Part shown: piece after piece, positions 18,816 to 26,983 of the stretch
How the letters are laid out: the number at the start of each line of letters is the position of its first letter
Position numbering within the stretch: position 1 is the first letter of the stretch
DNA from: Geodermatophilus obscurus DSM 43160
GTDB taxonomy: Bacteria; Actinomycetota; Actinomycetes; Mycobacteriales; Geodermatophilaceae
Assembly: GCF_000025345.1 (NCBI RefSeq)
Contig: NC_013757.1
Location: 372,001 to 436,000, forward strand
Direction: 5' to 3'
DNA length: 64,000 nt
Translations under genes and position numbers: made by a program
Notes under the pieces: generated by a model
What the model saw: only the letters and a program-made list of their open reading frames with translations
Databases searched by the model: none
Told to the model about the DNA's origin: nothing

Positions 18816-19952
18816 ATGCCAGACAGTCGAAGTCGCGCCGCCGAGGTCGCCGTCGTCGACCATGACGTCCACGGTGTCCTCCGCGTGAGGCTGCGCGGTG
18901 CGCCACGACACATCAGGGACGAAGTGACCCGGGAGCTCGGGCCATCGGACGGCGCGCCGTCCGGCGAGCCGGACATCACGGTGACCTTCACCGACGAGCC
19001 CCGCCCCGTGGGTCCCCTGAGGCTGCTCGGCCTGCGTCAGGCTGCCTTCGACGATGCGCACTTCTACCTGCTGGATGGAGCAGGACACCGTGCGAGGCTG
19101 GACTTCTCCCGGCTCGGTGACCGGTGCGAGGTGGTGTGCGATCGCCGCATCAGTCACATCCCGCTCCTGATCCCGATCGTGGGGCTGCGCCTGCTCCTCA
19201 AGGAGCACGTCCTGCTCCACGCGGCCTCCTTCGTCCACCACGGGACCGGCGTCCTGGTGACCGGCTGGCAGAAAGGGGGCAAGACGGAGACGATGCTGCC
19301 CTTCATGGCGGCCGGAGCCGACTTCGTCGCCGACGAGTGGACCATCGTCGGGGGACGCGAGCCGACCCTCTCCGGCGTCTCGGGCGTCGCACGTCTCTGG
19401 GACTGGCACCTCCGCCAGTTTCCTCAATACTGGCCGCTCATCCGTCCGCGGGCGCGGGCGCGGCTTCGCCTCTGGCGGCTGTACCGCCGGCTCTACGGGC
19501 TTGCTCCCGGCCTCGACCGTCTGCCCGGCCGTCCGGGTCGAGGCCTCCGTCGCCTGAGCATGGACGGCGGAACCGACTGGCAGGGGGTCGACCAGATCGA
19601 TCCGGCAGCACTGTTCGGCGACCGGGTCCGGCGCGGGCACGTCTCGCTCGACCGGGTCTTCCTGCCCGTCGTCGGTCAGGAGGACCGCATCGAGATCCTC
19701 CCTGTGGCGGGCGCGGAGGTCGCCAAGCGGATGGTCAGCTCACTGGCCTTCGAACGCGCGGCCCTGACGACGGCCTACCTGCAGTTCCGATTCGCCTTCC
19801 CTGACCGCACCAGCCCGCTGATCGAGACTGCGCGGGAGCGGGAGGAACGAGTACTCGGACGAACCCTCGCCGACGTTCCGGCGTTCGAGCTCAGGCACCC
19901 GTACCCGGTCGCGCTGCAGGATCTGTACGAGGCCGCTGCACCGTACTGCTGA
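18816..19952 (+). CDS. HprK-like P-loop protein
   Basis: 378 aa from ATG 18816, preceded by GGGGGATCGG. After a 100-residue N-terminal part comes HAASFVHHGTGVLVTGWQKG; the Walker A is G150-WQKG-G155-K156-T157, followed by GADFVADEWTIV, the arrangement of HPr-kinase/phosphorylase-like P-loop proteins in which the nucleotide site sits behind a HA(A/G) strand. Classical HprK acts on HPr of the sugar phosphotransferase system, but stand-alone HprK-like proteins occur in actinobacterial polysaccharide and peptide loci with unknown or peptide substrates. No PqqD-like or HPr gene is nearby. Convergent with the next gene (24 bp apart). Confidence 0.8.
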   Translation: MPDSRSRAAEVAVVDHDVHGVLRVRLRGAPRHIRDEVTRELGPSDGAPSGEPDITVTFTDEPRPVGPLRLLGLRQAAFDDAHFYLLDGAGHRARLDFSRLGDRCEVVCDRRISHIPLLIPIVGLRLLLKEHVLLHAASFVHHGTGVLVTGWQKGGKTETMLPFMAAGADFVADEWTIVGGREPTLSGVSGVARLWDWHLRQFPQYWPLIRPRARARLRLWRLYRRLYGLAPGLDRLPGRPGRGLRRLSMDGGTDWQGVDQIDPAALFGDRVRRGHVSLDRVFLPVVGQEDRIEILPVAGAEVAKRMVSSLAFERAALTTAYLQFRFAFPDRTSPLIETAREREERVLGRTLADVPAFELRHPYPVALQDLYEAAAPYC

Positions 19953-19976
19953 TCCACTGGTCCTCAGCCTGCCCGG

Positions 19977-20606
19977 CTACCCGCGGCTTTCGGCCGACTC
20001 CGCCCGGGCCTGCTGCGGGACCCGCCGGGTTGCCGTGGTCCCTGCCCGCCAGGCGCGACCTGCCGGCCAGTGCTCCCGGATGACCTCGATCGCCTGGCGG
20101 CGAACGGTCTCCGCATCGGCTCGGGCGTCGACGGTGGCGTGTGCCGGGAACTGCTCCAGCATCATCCGGTAGGACCGCCGTAGACCGTCCAGGACCTCGA
20201 CGGAGTGCTCACCCTTGCGCGCGAACAGCACCTCGGGCGGGGCATCCAAGAGGATCATCAGGTCAGGGGTCGGCGCCAACAGGCGGACGGCGAGCGCGTT
20301 GAGACGGCCGTTCAGGCCGGTGGCGCGGAGCCGGACCTCGTGTGGGGTCCTGTCGAGAACCACCAGGTGCCCGAGTCCGCGATACCAACGGGCGGCCATC
20401 CCGATGCGGGCGACCCGCAGCAGTCGTCGTAGCCGCGGTCCTCCGCGGACGCCGTCGACCCAGCTGCGACGCTCCCTCCGCTGCCAGAGCCCGCTGTAGA
20501 CGTAGTGGACGCGGACCGGTAGGGCAGCGGCGAGGCTCCTCGCCAGCGTGGTCTTGCCGGCACCGTCAGGTCCGAGGAGGGCGATGCACATGCCCCGCCG
20601 GACCAT
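19977..20606 (-). CDS. Thymidylate-kinase-like P-loop protein
   Basis: 209 aa; ATG 20606 has GGAGG seven bases away. CIALLGPDGAGKTTLARSLA is the Walker A, VVLDRTPHEVRLRA corresponds to the DRY/DRT segment, and LILLDAPPEVLFARKGEHS to the lid-preceding helix of thymidylate kinases. The nucleobase pocket is not obviously kept, so the substrate may not be dTMP. Genes like this are seen inside surface-polysaccharide loci next to HprK-like genes; their job there is not established. It is the third phosphoryl-transfer-type gene in a row, but on the opposite strand. Confidence 0.82.
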   Translation of the reverse strand: MVRRGMCIALLGPDGAGKTTLARSLAAALPVRVHYVYSGLWQRRERRSWVDGVRGGPRLRRLLRVARIGMAARWYRGLGHLVVLDRTPHEVRLRATGLNGRLNALAVRLLAPTPDLMILLDAPPEVLFARKGEHSVEVLDGLRRSYRMMLEQFPAHATVDARADAETVRRQAIEVIREHWPAGRAWRAGTTATRRVPQQARAESAESRG

Positions 20607-21154
20607 GCGTCCACCTCCACCCAGTGGCTCCCGGTGGGCTCAACGTACACAGTGCAGCGCGAGGGAGAGCGGACACCTGTGCCGGCACGAGGAGTTGCCG
20701 GGGACGATCGGACCTCCGGCGGCCCAGCCGTGCTCGACGGCCGATCTTCCACCGACTGCGTCATCGACCTGACGGGACGCCCGCCCAGGATGCCTCTGCC
20801 GCGGAACGGGACCGCATGCCTCGCTCGCCACACGCGGATGTGAGCGGACCGGTGCAGCGTCCCCGGCGTCACGGCCAGCAGCCACCCCGTGCGTCGTCCT
20901 CGAGCGACCCGTTGTGCCCTCACCGGTCCGGGAGGACGGTCCGCCGCGTCCGCCGGTGCCCGGCTCGGGCTCCCCCGGCAGCAGGCCGTGGGAGAACGGG
21001 TTGACGCTGCATCCCGGCCGCGGCCAGTCTGCCCAGGCCACCAATCCGGGCGCGGCGTCGGTCCAGACCCGTCATCGCGTCCGCGGACGACGAGCAGGGG
21101 ACGCAACATGGCTGCTATGGCAACGATCCCGGCGTTGGTTCACGGGTGACACCC
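20607..21154. other. Gene-free stretch between divergent genes
   Basis: 548 bp. It should contain promoters in both directions (kinase-like gene to the left, C-methyltransferase to the right). Open frames present are Arg/Pro/Ser-rich shadows. No RNA gene, riboswitch-like fold or repeat was noticed. Confidence 0.5.
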
Positions 21155-22444
21155 ATGAGCGCCATGCTGACCAGCCCCTCCGACCTGGCCGGTGTGCTCG
21201 ACCTGACCGCCCGCGGCGGGGGTTCCTGTCGGCTCTGCGGACGACAGCTCACCGACGTCTTCGTCGACCTCGGCATGTCACCGCCGTGCGAAAGCTACGT
21301 CCCGGCGGAGAAGCTGGAGTCGCCAGAGGTCTTCTATCCCCTCCGGGTCTGGATCTGCGCTGAGTGCCTGCTGGTCCAGCTGCCCGCGCACCTGCCGGCG
21401 GAGGAGATCTTCTCCGACTATGCCTACTTCTCCTCCTACTCGACGTCCTGGGTCGAGCACGCCCGGGTGTTCACCCAGCACGCCGCCGAGCGGGCCGGGC
21501 TGACGACCGACAGCCTGGTCGTCGAGGTCGCCAGCAACGACGGCTATCTGCTGCAGCACCTGGTGGCCCGCAGCATCCCGGTGCTGGGCATCGAACCCGC
21601 GGCCAACATCGCCGCCGTAGCCGTCGAGCGCGGCGTCCCCACACACGTGGCCTTCCTCGGTGAGGAGGAGGGACGGCGGGTGCGGGCCGACCGCGGCCCT
21701 GCGGACCTCGTCGTGGCCAACAACGTCTTCGCCCACGTCCCCGACGTCCGTGACTTCAGCCTGGGGCTCGCCGCCCTGCTCGCCGACGACGGGTGGCTGA
21801 GCATCGAGGTCCCGCACCTCATGCGGCTGATCGAGTTCGCGCAGTACGACACGATCTACCACGAGCACTTCCAGTACTACAGCCTGTTGACCGCCCAGCG
21901 GGTGCTCGCTACGGCCGGTCTGGTGGTCGTCGACGTGGAGGAGTTGGCCTCGCACGGCGGATCGCTGCGCATCTGGGCGCGCCATGAGCCGGCTGCGGGC
22001 GGGGAGGTCTCGGACGCCGTCCGCGACGTGCTGGCCGAGGAGGAACGGCGGGGCCTGCACACCCTGGCGGGTCACTGCGGCTTCGCCGGCGCGGTCGCCA
22101 AGGTCAAGCGTGACCTCGTCGGCTTCCTTCTCTCGGCGGCCGAGCAAGGCAAGCGGGTCGCCGGCTACGGAGCGCCGGGGAAGGGCAACACGTTGCTCAA
22201 CCACTGCGGTATCCGCTCGGACCTGGTGCGCTACACCGTGGACCGCAACCCGTTCAAGCAGGGCAAGTACCTGCCCGGCACGCACATCCCGATCCTGGCC
22301 CCCGAGGCAATCACCGAGGACCGACCGGACTACGTGCTCCTGCTCCCGTGGAACCTGCGCGCCGAGATCACGCAGCAACTGGCGTACGTGCGCGAGTGGG
22401 GCGGCCGGATCGTCGTCCCCATCCCCCGACTGGCGATCGACTGA
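21155..22444 (+). CDS. SAM-dependent sugar C-methyltransferase (TylCIII/NovU type)
   Basis: 429 aa with the three-part layout of NDP-sugar C-3 methyltransferases. An N-terminal zinc-binding domain carries CRLCG near residue 25 and CAECLLVQLP near 68. The SAM domain has motif I VVEVASNDGYLL and motif IV ADLVVANNVFAHV, with an EHFQYYSL segment. A C-terminal domain has VAGYGAPGKGNTLL and NPFKQGKYLPG. All motifs look intact, so it should put a methyl branch on a 4-keto-6-deoxy sugar. Start ATG 21155 is one choice; GTG 21146 is also in frame. The next gene begins 17 bp after its stop. Confidence 0.92.
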   Translation: MSAMLTSPSDLAGVLDLTARGGGSCRLCGRQLTDVFVDLGMSPPCESYVPAEKLESPEVFYPLRVWICAECLLVQLPAHLPAEEIFSDYAYFSSYSTSWVEHARVFTQHAAERAGLTTDSLVVEVASNDGYLLQHLVARSIPVLGIEPAANIAAVAVERGVPTHVAFLGEEEGRRVRADRGPADLVVANNVFAHVPDVRDFSLGLAALLADDGWLSIEVPHLMRLIEFAQYDTIYHEHFQYYSLLTAQRVLATAGLVVVDVEELASHGGSLRIWARHEPAAGGEVSDAVRDVLAEEERRGLHTLAGHCGFAGAVAKVKRDLVGFLLSAAEQGKRVAGYGAPGKGNTLLNHCGIRSDLVRYTVDRNPFKQGKYLPGTHIPILAPEAITEDRPDYVLLLPWNLRAEITQQLAYVREWGGRIVVPIPRLAID

Positions 22445-22461
22445 ACACCTGGAGCCGCAGC

Positions 22462-23511
22462 GTGGAGATCTCCCGCACGACGAAGCCCCGCTCGCTGCGT
22501 GCAGGGGACGTCATCGAGGTCCGCTCCGAGGAGGAGATCCTGGCCACCCTCGGGCCGGACTCGACCATCGACGGACTGCCGTTCATGCCCGAGATGCTGC
22601 GCCAGTGCGGCTCGCGGTTCACCGTCGACAGCCGCGCGGACACGACCTGCTTCTACGGAGCCCTCCGGGGGATGGAGTCGGCGGTCCACCTGACCGGGAT
22701 CCGCTGTGACGGGTCCGGGCACGGGGGATGCCAGGCCGGGTGCCTCGTCTACTGGAAGGAGGAGTGGCTCCGGCCGGTCGATCCATCCCGGGACGACGCC
22801 CGGACGTCGCGGCCGATCGCCCTCGCGCCGCCGGTCCGCCGCGACGGATGCACGCGCGACGACGTCTTCCGAGCGGTGCACCCGCCGGAGAGCCCCGACG
22901 GCGAAGAGCTGTGGTCCTGCCAGGCGACCCAGGTCCGTGCGGCCACCAGGCCCATCCGGTCCTGGGACCTGCGGCACTACGTCCGGGACGTTCGAAACGG
23001 CAACCTCCGGCCGGGGACGGTCCTCCGGAGGATCCTGCCTTCCCTCCTCTTCATGTACCAAGGCATGAGTCGGCGGCGCCTGCCGCGGTGGCTGCAGGTG
23101 GCATCCGGCGCGGACATCCCCTTGATCCACGGCACGTTGACGCGGACGCCCTCCGTCGACCTGGACCTGCAACCGGGTGACCTGGTCCGAGTGAAGAGCC
23201 GCAGGAAGATCCGCACCACCGTCGACCGCAAGGCTCGCAACCGCGGGCTCGCCTTCGACGTGGAGATGACCCCGTACTGCGGGAAGAGCATGCGCGTCAA
23301 GCGGGTCGTGCGGCAGATCATCGACGAGTGGACGGGGCGGATGCTGCGGCTGCCCGGGCACTGCGTGGTCCTCGAAGGCGGCGTCTGTCAGGCGCTGTAC
23401 CACGGTCTGTGCCAACGCAAGACCGAGTCCTACTGGCGCGAGATCTGGCTCGAGCGCGAGACCCCGGCGGGCGCTGAGGAGTCGGCGAGGGCCGCCGCGG
23501 CGCAGAGCTGA
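22462..23511 (+). CDS. Cys-rich conserved protein of unknown function linked to sugar C-methylation
   Basis: 349 aa; GTG 22462 has GGAG seven bases upstream and follows the methyltransferase stop by 17 bp, so the two are co-transcribed. Two Cys-rich blocks stand out: CDGSGHGGCQAGCLVYWKEE near residues 90-110, and a C-terminal stretch with MTPYCGKSMRV, RQIIDEWTGRM, CVVLEGGVCQAL and a final YWREIWLER. The Cys and His spacing suggests a metal or Fe-S site. I recall proteins with this ending as conserved and uncharacterised in sugar/lipid loci but cannot name a family. No signal peptide or membrane helix. No function is proposed beyond involvement with the neighbouring sugar pathway. Confidence 0.72.
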   Translation: MEISRTTKPRSLRAGDVIEVRSEEEILATLGPDSTIDGLPFMPEMLRQCGSRFTVDSRADTTCFYGALRGMESAVHLTGIRCDGSGHGGCQAGCLVYWKEEWLRPVDPSRDDARTSRPIALAPPVRRDGCTRDDVFRAVHPPESPDGEELWSCQATQVRAATRPIRSWDLRHYVRDVRNGNLRPGTVLRRILPSLLFMYQGMSRRRLPRWLQVASGADIPLIHGTLTRTPSVDLDLQPGDLVRVKSRRKIRTTVDRKARNRGLAFDVEMTPYCGKSMRVKRVVRQIIDEWTGRMLRLPGHCVVLEGGVCQALYHGLCQRKTESYWREIWLERETPAGAEESARAAAAQS

Positions 23512-23520
23512 TCGAGTCGG

Positions 23521-24660
23521 TCAGGAGGCTGGCGTGCTCGTGGGACGAGGGGGGCACTCCGCTCGGGTAGGCATCAGGGTCTCCACCGATCGCCAGCACG
23601 CACCGGAGTGCTCGACCTCCGGAAGTGCCGACCGCACCTCGTCCAATAGGTCGGGCAGGAACAGCAGGACCTCGTCCGCGCGGGCCGCCACGAGTTCGTC
23701 CGGGCCAACCACGGGCAGCCCGACCCCCGGGATCAGCCGGCCTTGCTTGGCCGGCGAGGCGTCGGCCACCGCAGGGAGGAGTTCCGGGCCGATGCCCGCT
23801 CCGACGAGCAGCGGGACCGCTCTCGAGGCAGCGCCGTACCCGATGACCCGCCGGCCCTCGGCCGCCGCCTGCTGGAGATGGGCGCGAAGCGCCGCGACCC
23901 CTGCGGCCACCGACTCCGCCAGCGCGGTCAGGGCCGCCCGCGGGACGTCGCCGGGAAGGGGGACGGACACCGCCCTCGGTGCTACCGCGCTGCTGCGGCG
24001 CGCGGCCAGCAGACGGGTGCCGCCGTAGAGCGGGTGCAGCACCGAGGCCACGACCGTCAGGCCGCACTCGGCCAGCTGACGGGCCGCCACGGCGGTCGAC
24101 GGGTAGGCGTGGTGTCCGTGGCGGAGTGCATTCCACTGGCCCAGCTCGACCACTGTCTCCAACGGCGGGAACACGAGCACCAGCACGCCGTCGGTGGTCA
24201 GGCACTCGACCCGGTGCCCCAGCCCCGCCCGCTGGTCCTCCTCGTGCATGAGCCCGAAGACGTCGATCACCGCGTCGACCGGCCCGGCGCCGTCGTCCTG
24301 TCGTACCTCCAGGCCTGCGGCGGCCAGCAGCTCCACCCAGCTGCCGCCGTGCGGGCTGCCGAACTCTCGCGCCGACGTGCCGGCCACGAGCAGGCCCTGG
24401 CTCAACGCCCACGCCACCGAATCCCGGGCGTGCGCGCTCAGCGCGGCGGGCTCCACCGCACGAGGCTCCTGCGGCACGGGGGAGCGGTCGGGCAGCTGCG
24501 CGAGTCCGCAGCCGTCGCAGGCCCACAGCCGGAGTGGGTGCACCGGGGCCGGCGGGTCACCCGGCCGCGGGAAGTCGTCACAGGCAGGCTGCAGCCCAAG
24601 GTCGAGGACGGTCTCCCCGTGCCCCGAACCGCACCACCGGCACGACGCCATCGACGTCAT
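23521..24660 (-). CDS. Degenerate paralogue of the C-methyltransferase
   Basis: 379 aa; ATG 24660 is set by AAGGG six bases away. It parallels the 21.2-kb methyltransferase along its length: N-terminal CRWCG and CDGCGLAQLP zinc knuckles, a middle part with DAVIDVFGLMHEED matching motif IV, and a C-terminal RVIGYGAASRAVPLL and AKQGRLIPG matching the last domain. The glycine motif I reads EFGSPHGG instead of EVASNDG, and roughly 35-40 residues between motifs I and IV are missing. It may be a non-catalytic partner or use the C-terminal domain only. Its start is 29 bp from the divergent RmlC-type gene. Confidence 0.8.
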   Translation of the reverse strand: MTSMASCRWCGSGHGETVLDLGLQPACDDFPRPGDPPAPVHPLRLWACDGCGLAQLPDRSPVPQEPRAVEPAALSAHARDSVAWALSQGLLVAGTSAREFGSPHGGSWVELLAAAGLEVRQDDGAGPVDAVIDVFGLMHEEDQRAGLGHRVECLTTDGVLVLVFPPLETVVELGQWNALRHGHHAYPSTAVAARQLAECGLTVVASVLHPLYGGTRLLAARRSSAVAPRAVSVPLPGDVPRAALTALAESVAAGVAALRAHLQQAAAEGRRVIGYGAASRAVPLLVGAGIGPELLPAVADASPAKQGRLIPGVGLPVVGPDELVAARADEVLLFLPDLLDEVRSALPEVEHSGACWRSVETLMPTRAECPPRPTSTPAS

Positions 24661-24689
24661 CAGCGCCCTTCCCGCGCCACACTGCATCC

Positions 24690-25253
24690 GTGCTGATCGA
24701 GCGCTCGGAGCTTGCCGACGTCGTGTGCTTCCTCCCCGAGACCCGGCACGAGGACGAGCGAGGCTGGTTCGTCCGGACCCTCGACGTGGCGGTGGCGGAC
24801 CGTGCCGGCGTGGACGCCCGCGCCTTCCTGCAGGACAGCCAGTCGCGATCTCGCCAGGGCGTTCTGCGAGGCATGCACGGCCGGGCGGGTGCTGGCGAGG
24901 CCAAGCTGGTCCGCTGCGCACGCGGAGCCGTCCTCGACGTCCTCGTCGACACCCGGCCCTCCTCGCCCACCTTCGGCCGGAGCGCGACCTTCCGGCTGGA
25001 CGACGAGACGGGACGACACCTCTACGTGCCCCCTGGCTTCCTCCACGGGTTCCAGGTGCTCACGCCGGAGGCTGACGTCTGCTATCGCATCGACCGCGAG
25101 CACGACCCGTCGGAGGACCTTGCCGTCCGCTACGACGACCCGGACCTGGCGCTCCCGTGGCCGCTGCCGGTGACCGCCATCTCCCCTCGCGATGCCGCCG
25201 CCGGTACCTGGCACGACCTCGTCCAGCAGCTGGACGGTGCCCCCGGCCGCTGA
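24690..25253 (+). CDS. RmlC-type dTDP-4-keto-6-deoxysugar 3,5- (or 3-) epimerase family protein
   Basis: 187 aa cupin; GTG 24690. RHEDERGWFVRTL is the family entry motif, VLRGMHGRAG corresponds to RGLHxQ with the catalytic His, AKLVRCARGAVLDVLVDTR is the core strand pair, and YVPPGFLHGFQVL is the signature PxGFAHGF region. It would epimerise C3 and/or C5 of a 4-keto sugar nucleotide. Only 29 bp separate it from the divergent methyltransferase-like gene, so promoters overlap and the transcript is probably nearly leaderless. It is convergent with the epimerase gene, 11 bp apart. Confidence 0.88.
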   Translation: MLIERSELADVVCFLPETRHEDERGWFVRTLDVAVADRAGVDARAFLQDSQSRSRQGVLRGMHGRAGAGEAKLVRCARGAVLDVLVDTRPSSPTFGRSATFRLDDETGRHLYVPPGFLHGFQVLTPEADVCYRIDREHDPSEDLAVRYDDPDLALPWPLPVTAISPRDAAAGTWHDLVQQLDGAPGR

Positions 25254-25264
25254 GGCGATGGCGA

Positions 25265-26287
25265 TCAGCGCCACCGCATGTCCTCGGCGAGCCGCCCCTG
25301 GTGCTGCAGGTGCTTCAGCCACGCCAGCCGGGTGAACCGCTCGCGCAGCATCGACCGGGTCAGCCCGTAGCGGCGGTAGGCCGTAGCGAGTTCACGGGCG
25401 CCTTCCAGCGTCGTCCAGGTCGGCTTGAACGCCGGTACCGCCGTAGCGATGCGGCCGAAGTCGACGCGGTAGGAACGCGGGTCGCCGCCGAACTCGCCGG
25501 TGATCCGCACCGTGCTGCCGGGAACGGCCTCGGCGACGACCTCGGCGATCTCGGCCACCCGCCGGTTCTCGCTGTCCATCCCCACGTTGAACGCCTGGTC
25601 GTGGACCGCCTGCCGGGGTGCCTCCAGGCAGGCGAGGAAGGCCTCCGCAATGTCGCGGGCGTGGACCAGCGGCCGCCATGGGGTGCCGTCGGACTTCACG
25701 ACGATCTCTCCGTCCAGGACGGCAGAGGCCACCAAGTCGTTGAGGACGATGTCGGCGCGCAGCCGCGGCGAGAAGCCGAAGGCGGTCGCGTTGCGCAGGG
25801 ACACCGGTTCGAAGTCGTCATCGGCCAGGTCGTGGAGATCGGCCTCCACGCGCACCTTGCTCTCTGCGTACGGCGTCACCGGAGCCAGCGGTGCCGTCTC
25901 GTCGAGCGGCTCCTCGGTCCCGGAGGCCCCGTAGACGCTGCACGTGGAGGCGTAGAGGAACCGGCGCACGCCGGCGTCCCGGGCCAGCCGGGCCAGGCGG
26001 GTGCTCGCGGCGTGGTTGATGTCGAACGTGACCTCCGGGGCCAGGCTACCCAAGGGATCGTTGGACAGCGCTGCCAGGTGACAGACGGCGTCGAACCCGG
26101 CCAGGTCGTCGACGGTGACGTCCCGGAGGTCCTGTCGAACCAGTGGCGGCCGCGTCGGCTCCGGGCCCAGCGTGGCCCCGATGAACAGGCCGCTGTCCAG
26201 GCCCACGACGTCGTGGCCTGCACCGGCCACGACCTCCGCCATCACGGTGCCGAGATAGCCCTCGCTGCCGGTGATCAGGACGCGCAC
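25265..26287 (-). CDS. NAD-dependent epimerase/dehydratase (extended SDR) for nucleotide sugars
   Basis: 340 aa; GTG 26287 with GGGAGG just upstream. RVLITGSEGYLG is the GxxGxxG NAD motif, CHLAALSNDP follows, YASTCSVYGASG carries the catalytic Ser/Thr region, and PYAESKVRVE gives the YxxxK pair. SLRNATAFGFSP and a GEFGGDPRSYRVDFG C-terminal part are typical of the GDP/CDP-sugar epimerase-like subgroup. It may be a 4-reductase, 4-epimerase or dehydratase; no other candidate 4,6-dehydratase is visible in this block. Its start overlaps the end of the deacetylase gene by 13 bp, so the genes 27790 to 25265 form one operon. Confidence 0.88.
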   Translation of the reverse strand: MRVLITGSEGYLGTVMAEVVAGAGHDVVGLDSGLFIGATLGPEPTRPPLVRQDLRDVTVDDLAGFDAVCHLAALSNDPLGSLAPEVTFDINHAASTRLARLARDAGVRRFLYASTCSVYGASGTEEPLDETAPLAPVTPYAESKVRVEADLHDLADDDFEPVSLRNATAFGFSPRLRADIVLNDLVASAVLDGEIVVKSDGTPWRPLVHARDIAEAFLACLEAPRQAVHDQAFNVGMDSENRRVAEIAEVVAEAVPGSTVRITGEFGGDPRSYRVDFGRIATAVPAFKPTWTTLEGARELATAYRRYGLTRSMLRERFTRLAWLKHLQHQGRLAEDMRWR

Positions 26288-26982
26288 GGGACCTCCCGGT
26301 CGGAGCGGGTCGCGGGAGGTAGCCCCACGATGATCTTGTCGCACCAGTAGGCCTCGGCGTACCGCTGGTGGCACTCGACGCCGCGCAGGCGCATGAGCCC
26401 GAGGAACGCCTCCCGGTCGAACCAGTCGCGGTCCCGCTGGGACGGGTAGTGCTCGGCCAACAGCTCGAACTTGCGCGCAGCGACCTCGGCGGGGACGGGC
26501 AGGTGCACGGCCGGGCGGCCGAGGTCGCCGTCCCACTTGGCGATCTCGTAACCGAGTACCAGGTGATCACGGAACACCGTCGGCGTGAGCTCGGCGACCA
26601 GTCGGTGATCCTGGTGCAGGTCCTGTCGGCAGGGGCTCAGGACGAGGTCGGCGCCGCCAGCCGCTCGTGCCCGGGCGCCCGCCCCCTCCAGCGCCTCCTT
26701 GACGGCGTCCCAGTGGGCCGGCAGCCGGCCGTCGGGCAGGTCGAGCACGGTCACCTCGAGGTCGAGCCCGGCACCGAACGCCTTGAGCGACGCATGGGCC
26801 TCAGACTCCCGGTCGGGTGTCGAGGACAGCACGAGGACCTGGAGGAGGGCACCGGGGCAGGACTCGGCGAGCTGCAGGAGGAGGGCGCCCGCGCCTATCT
26901 CGACGTCGTCGCAGTGCGCCCCGAGGGCCACCACGACGGGGGGACGGCCGTCCCCCCGGCTGAGCAGTGTCAGACCGCCCAC
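26275..26982 (-). CDS. LmbE/PIG-L family deacetylase
   Basis: 235 aa; GTG 26982 lies one base after the stop codon of the upstream cytidylyltransferase gene. VALGAHCDDVEIGAGALLLQ is the AHPDDxE zinc motif with Cys in place of Pro. DLVLSPCRQDLHQDHRLVAE supplies the second HxDH zinc ligands. The family removes acetyl from N-acetyl amino sugars (GlcNAc-PI, mycothiol precursors, lincosamides). Here it would de-N-acetylate a nucleotide sugar or its product, although no aminotransferase is visible nearby. It could also act on another bond, as some relatives do. Confidence 0.86.
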   Translation of the reverse strand: MGGLTLLSRGDGRPPVVVALGAHCDDVEIGAGALLLQLAESCPGALLQVLVLSSTPDRESEAHASLKAFGAGLDLEVTVLDLPDGRLPAHWDAVKEALEGAGARARAAGGADLVLSPCRQDLHQDHRLVAELTPTVFRDHLVLGYEIAKWDGDLGRPAVHLPVPAEVAARKFELLAEHYPSQRDRDWFDREAFLGLMRLRGVECHQRYAEAYWCDKIIVGLPPATRSDREVPCAS

Positions 26983-26983
26983 C

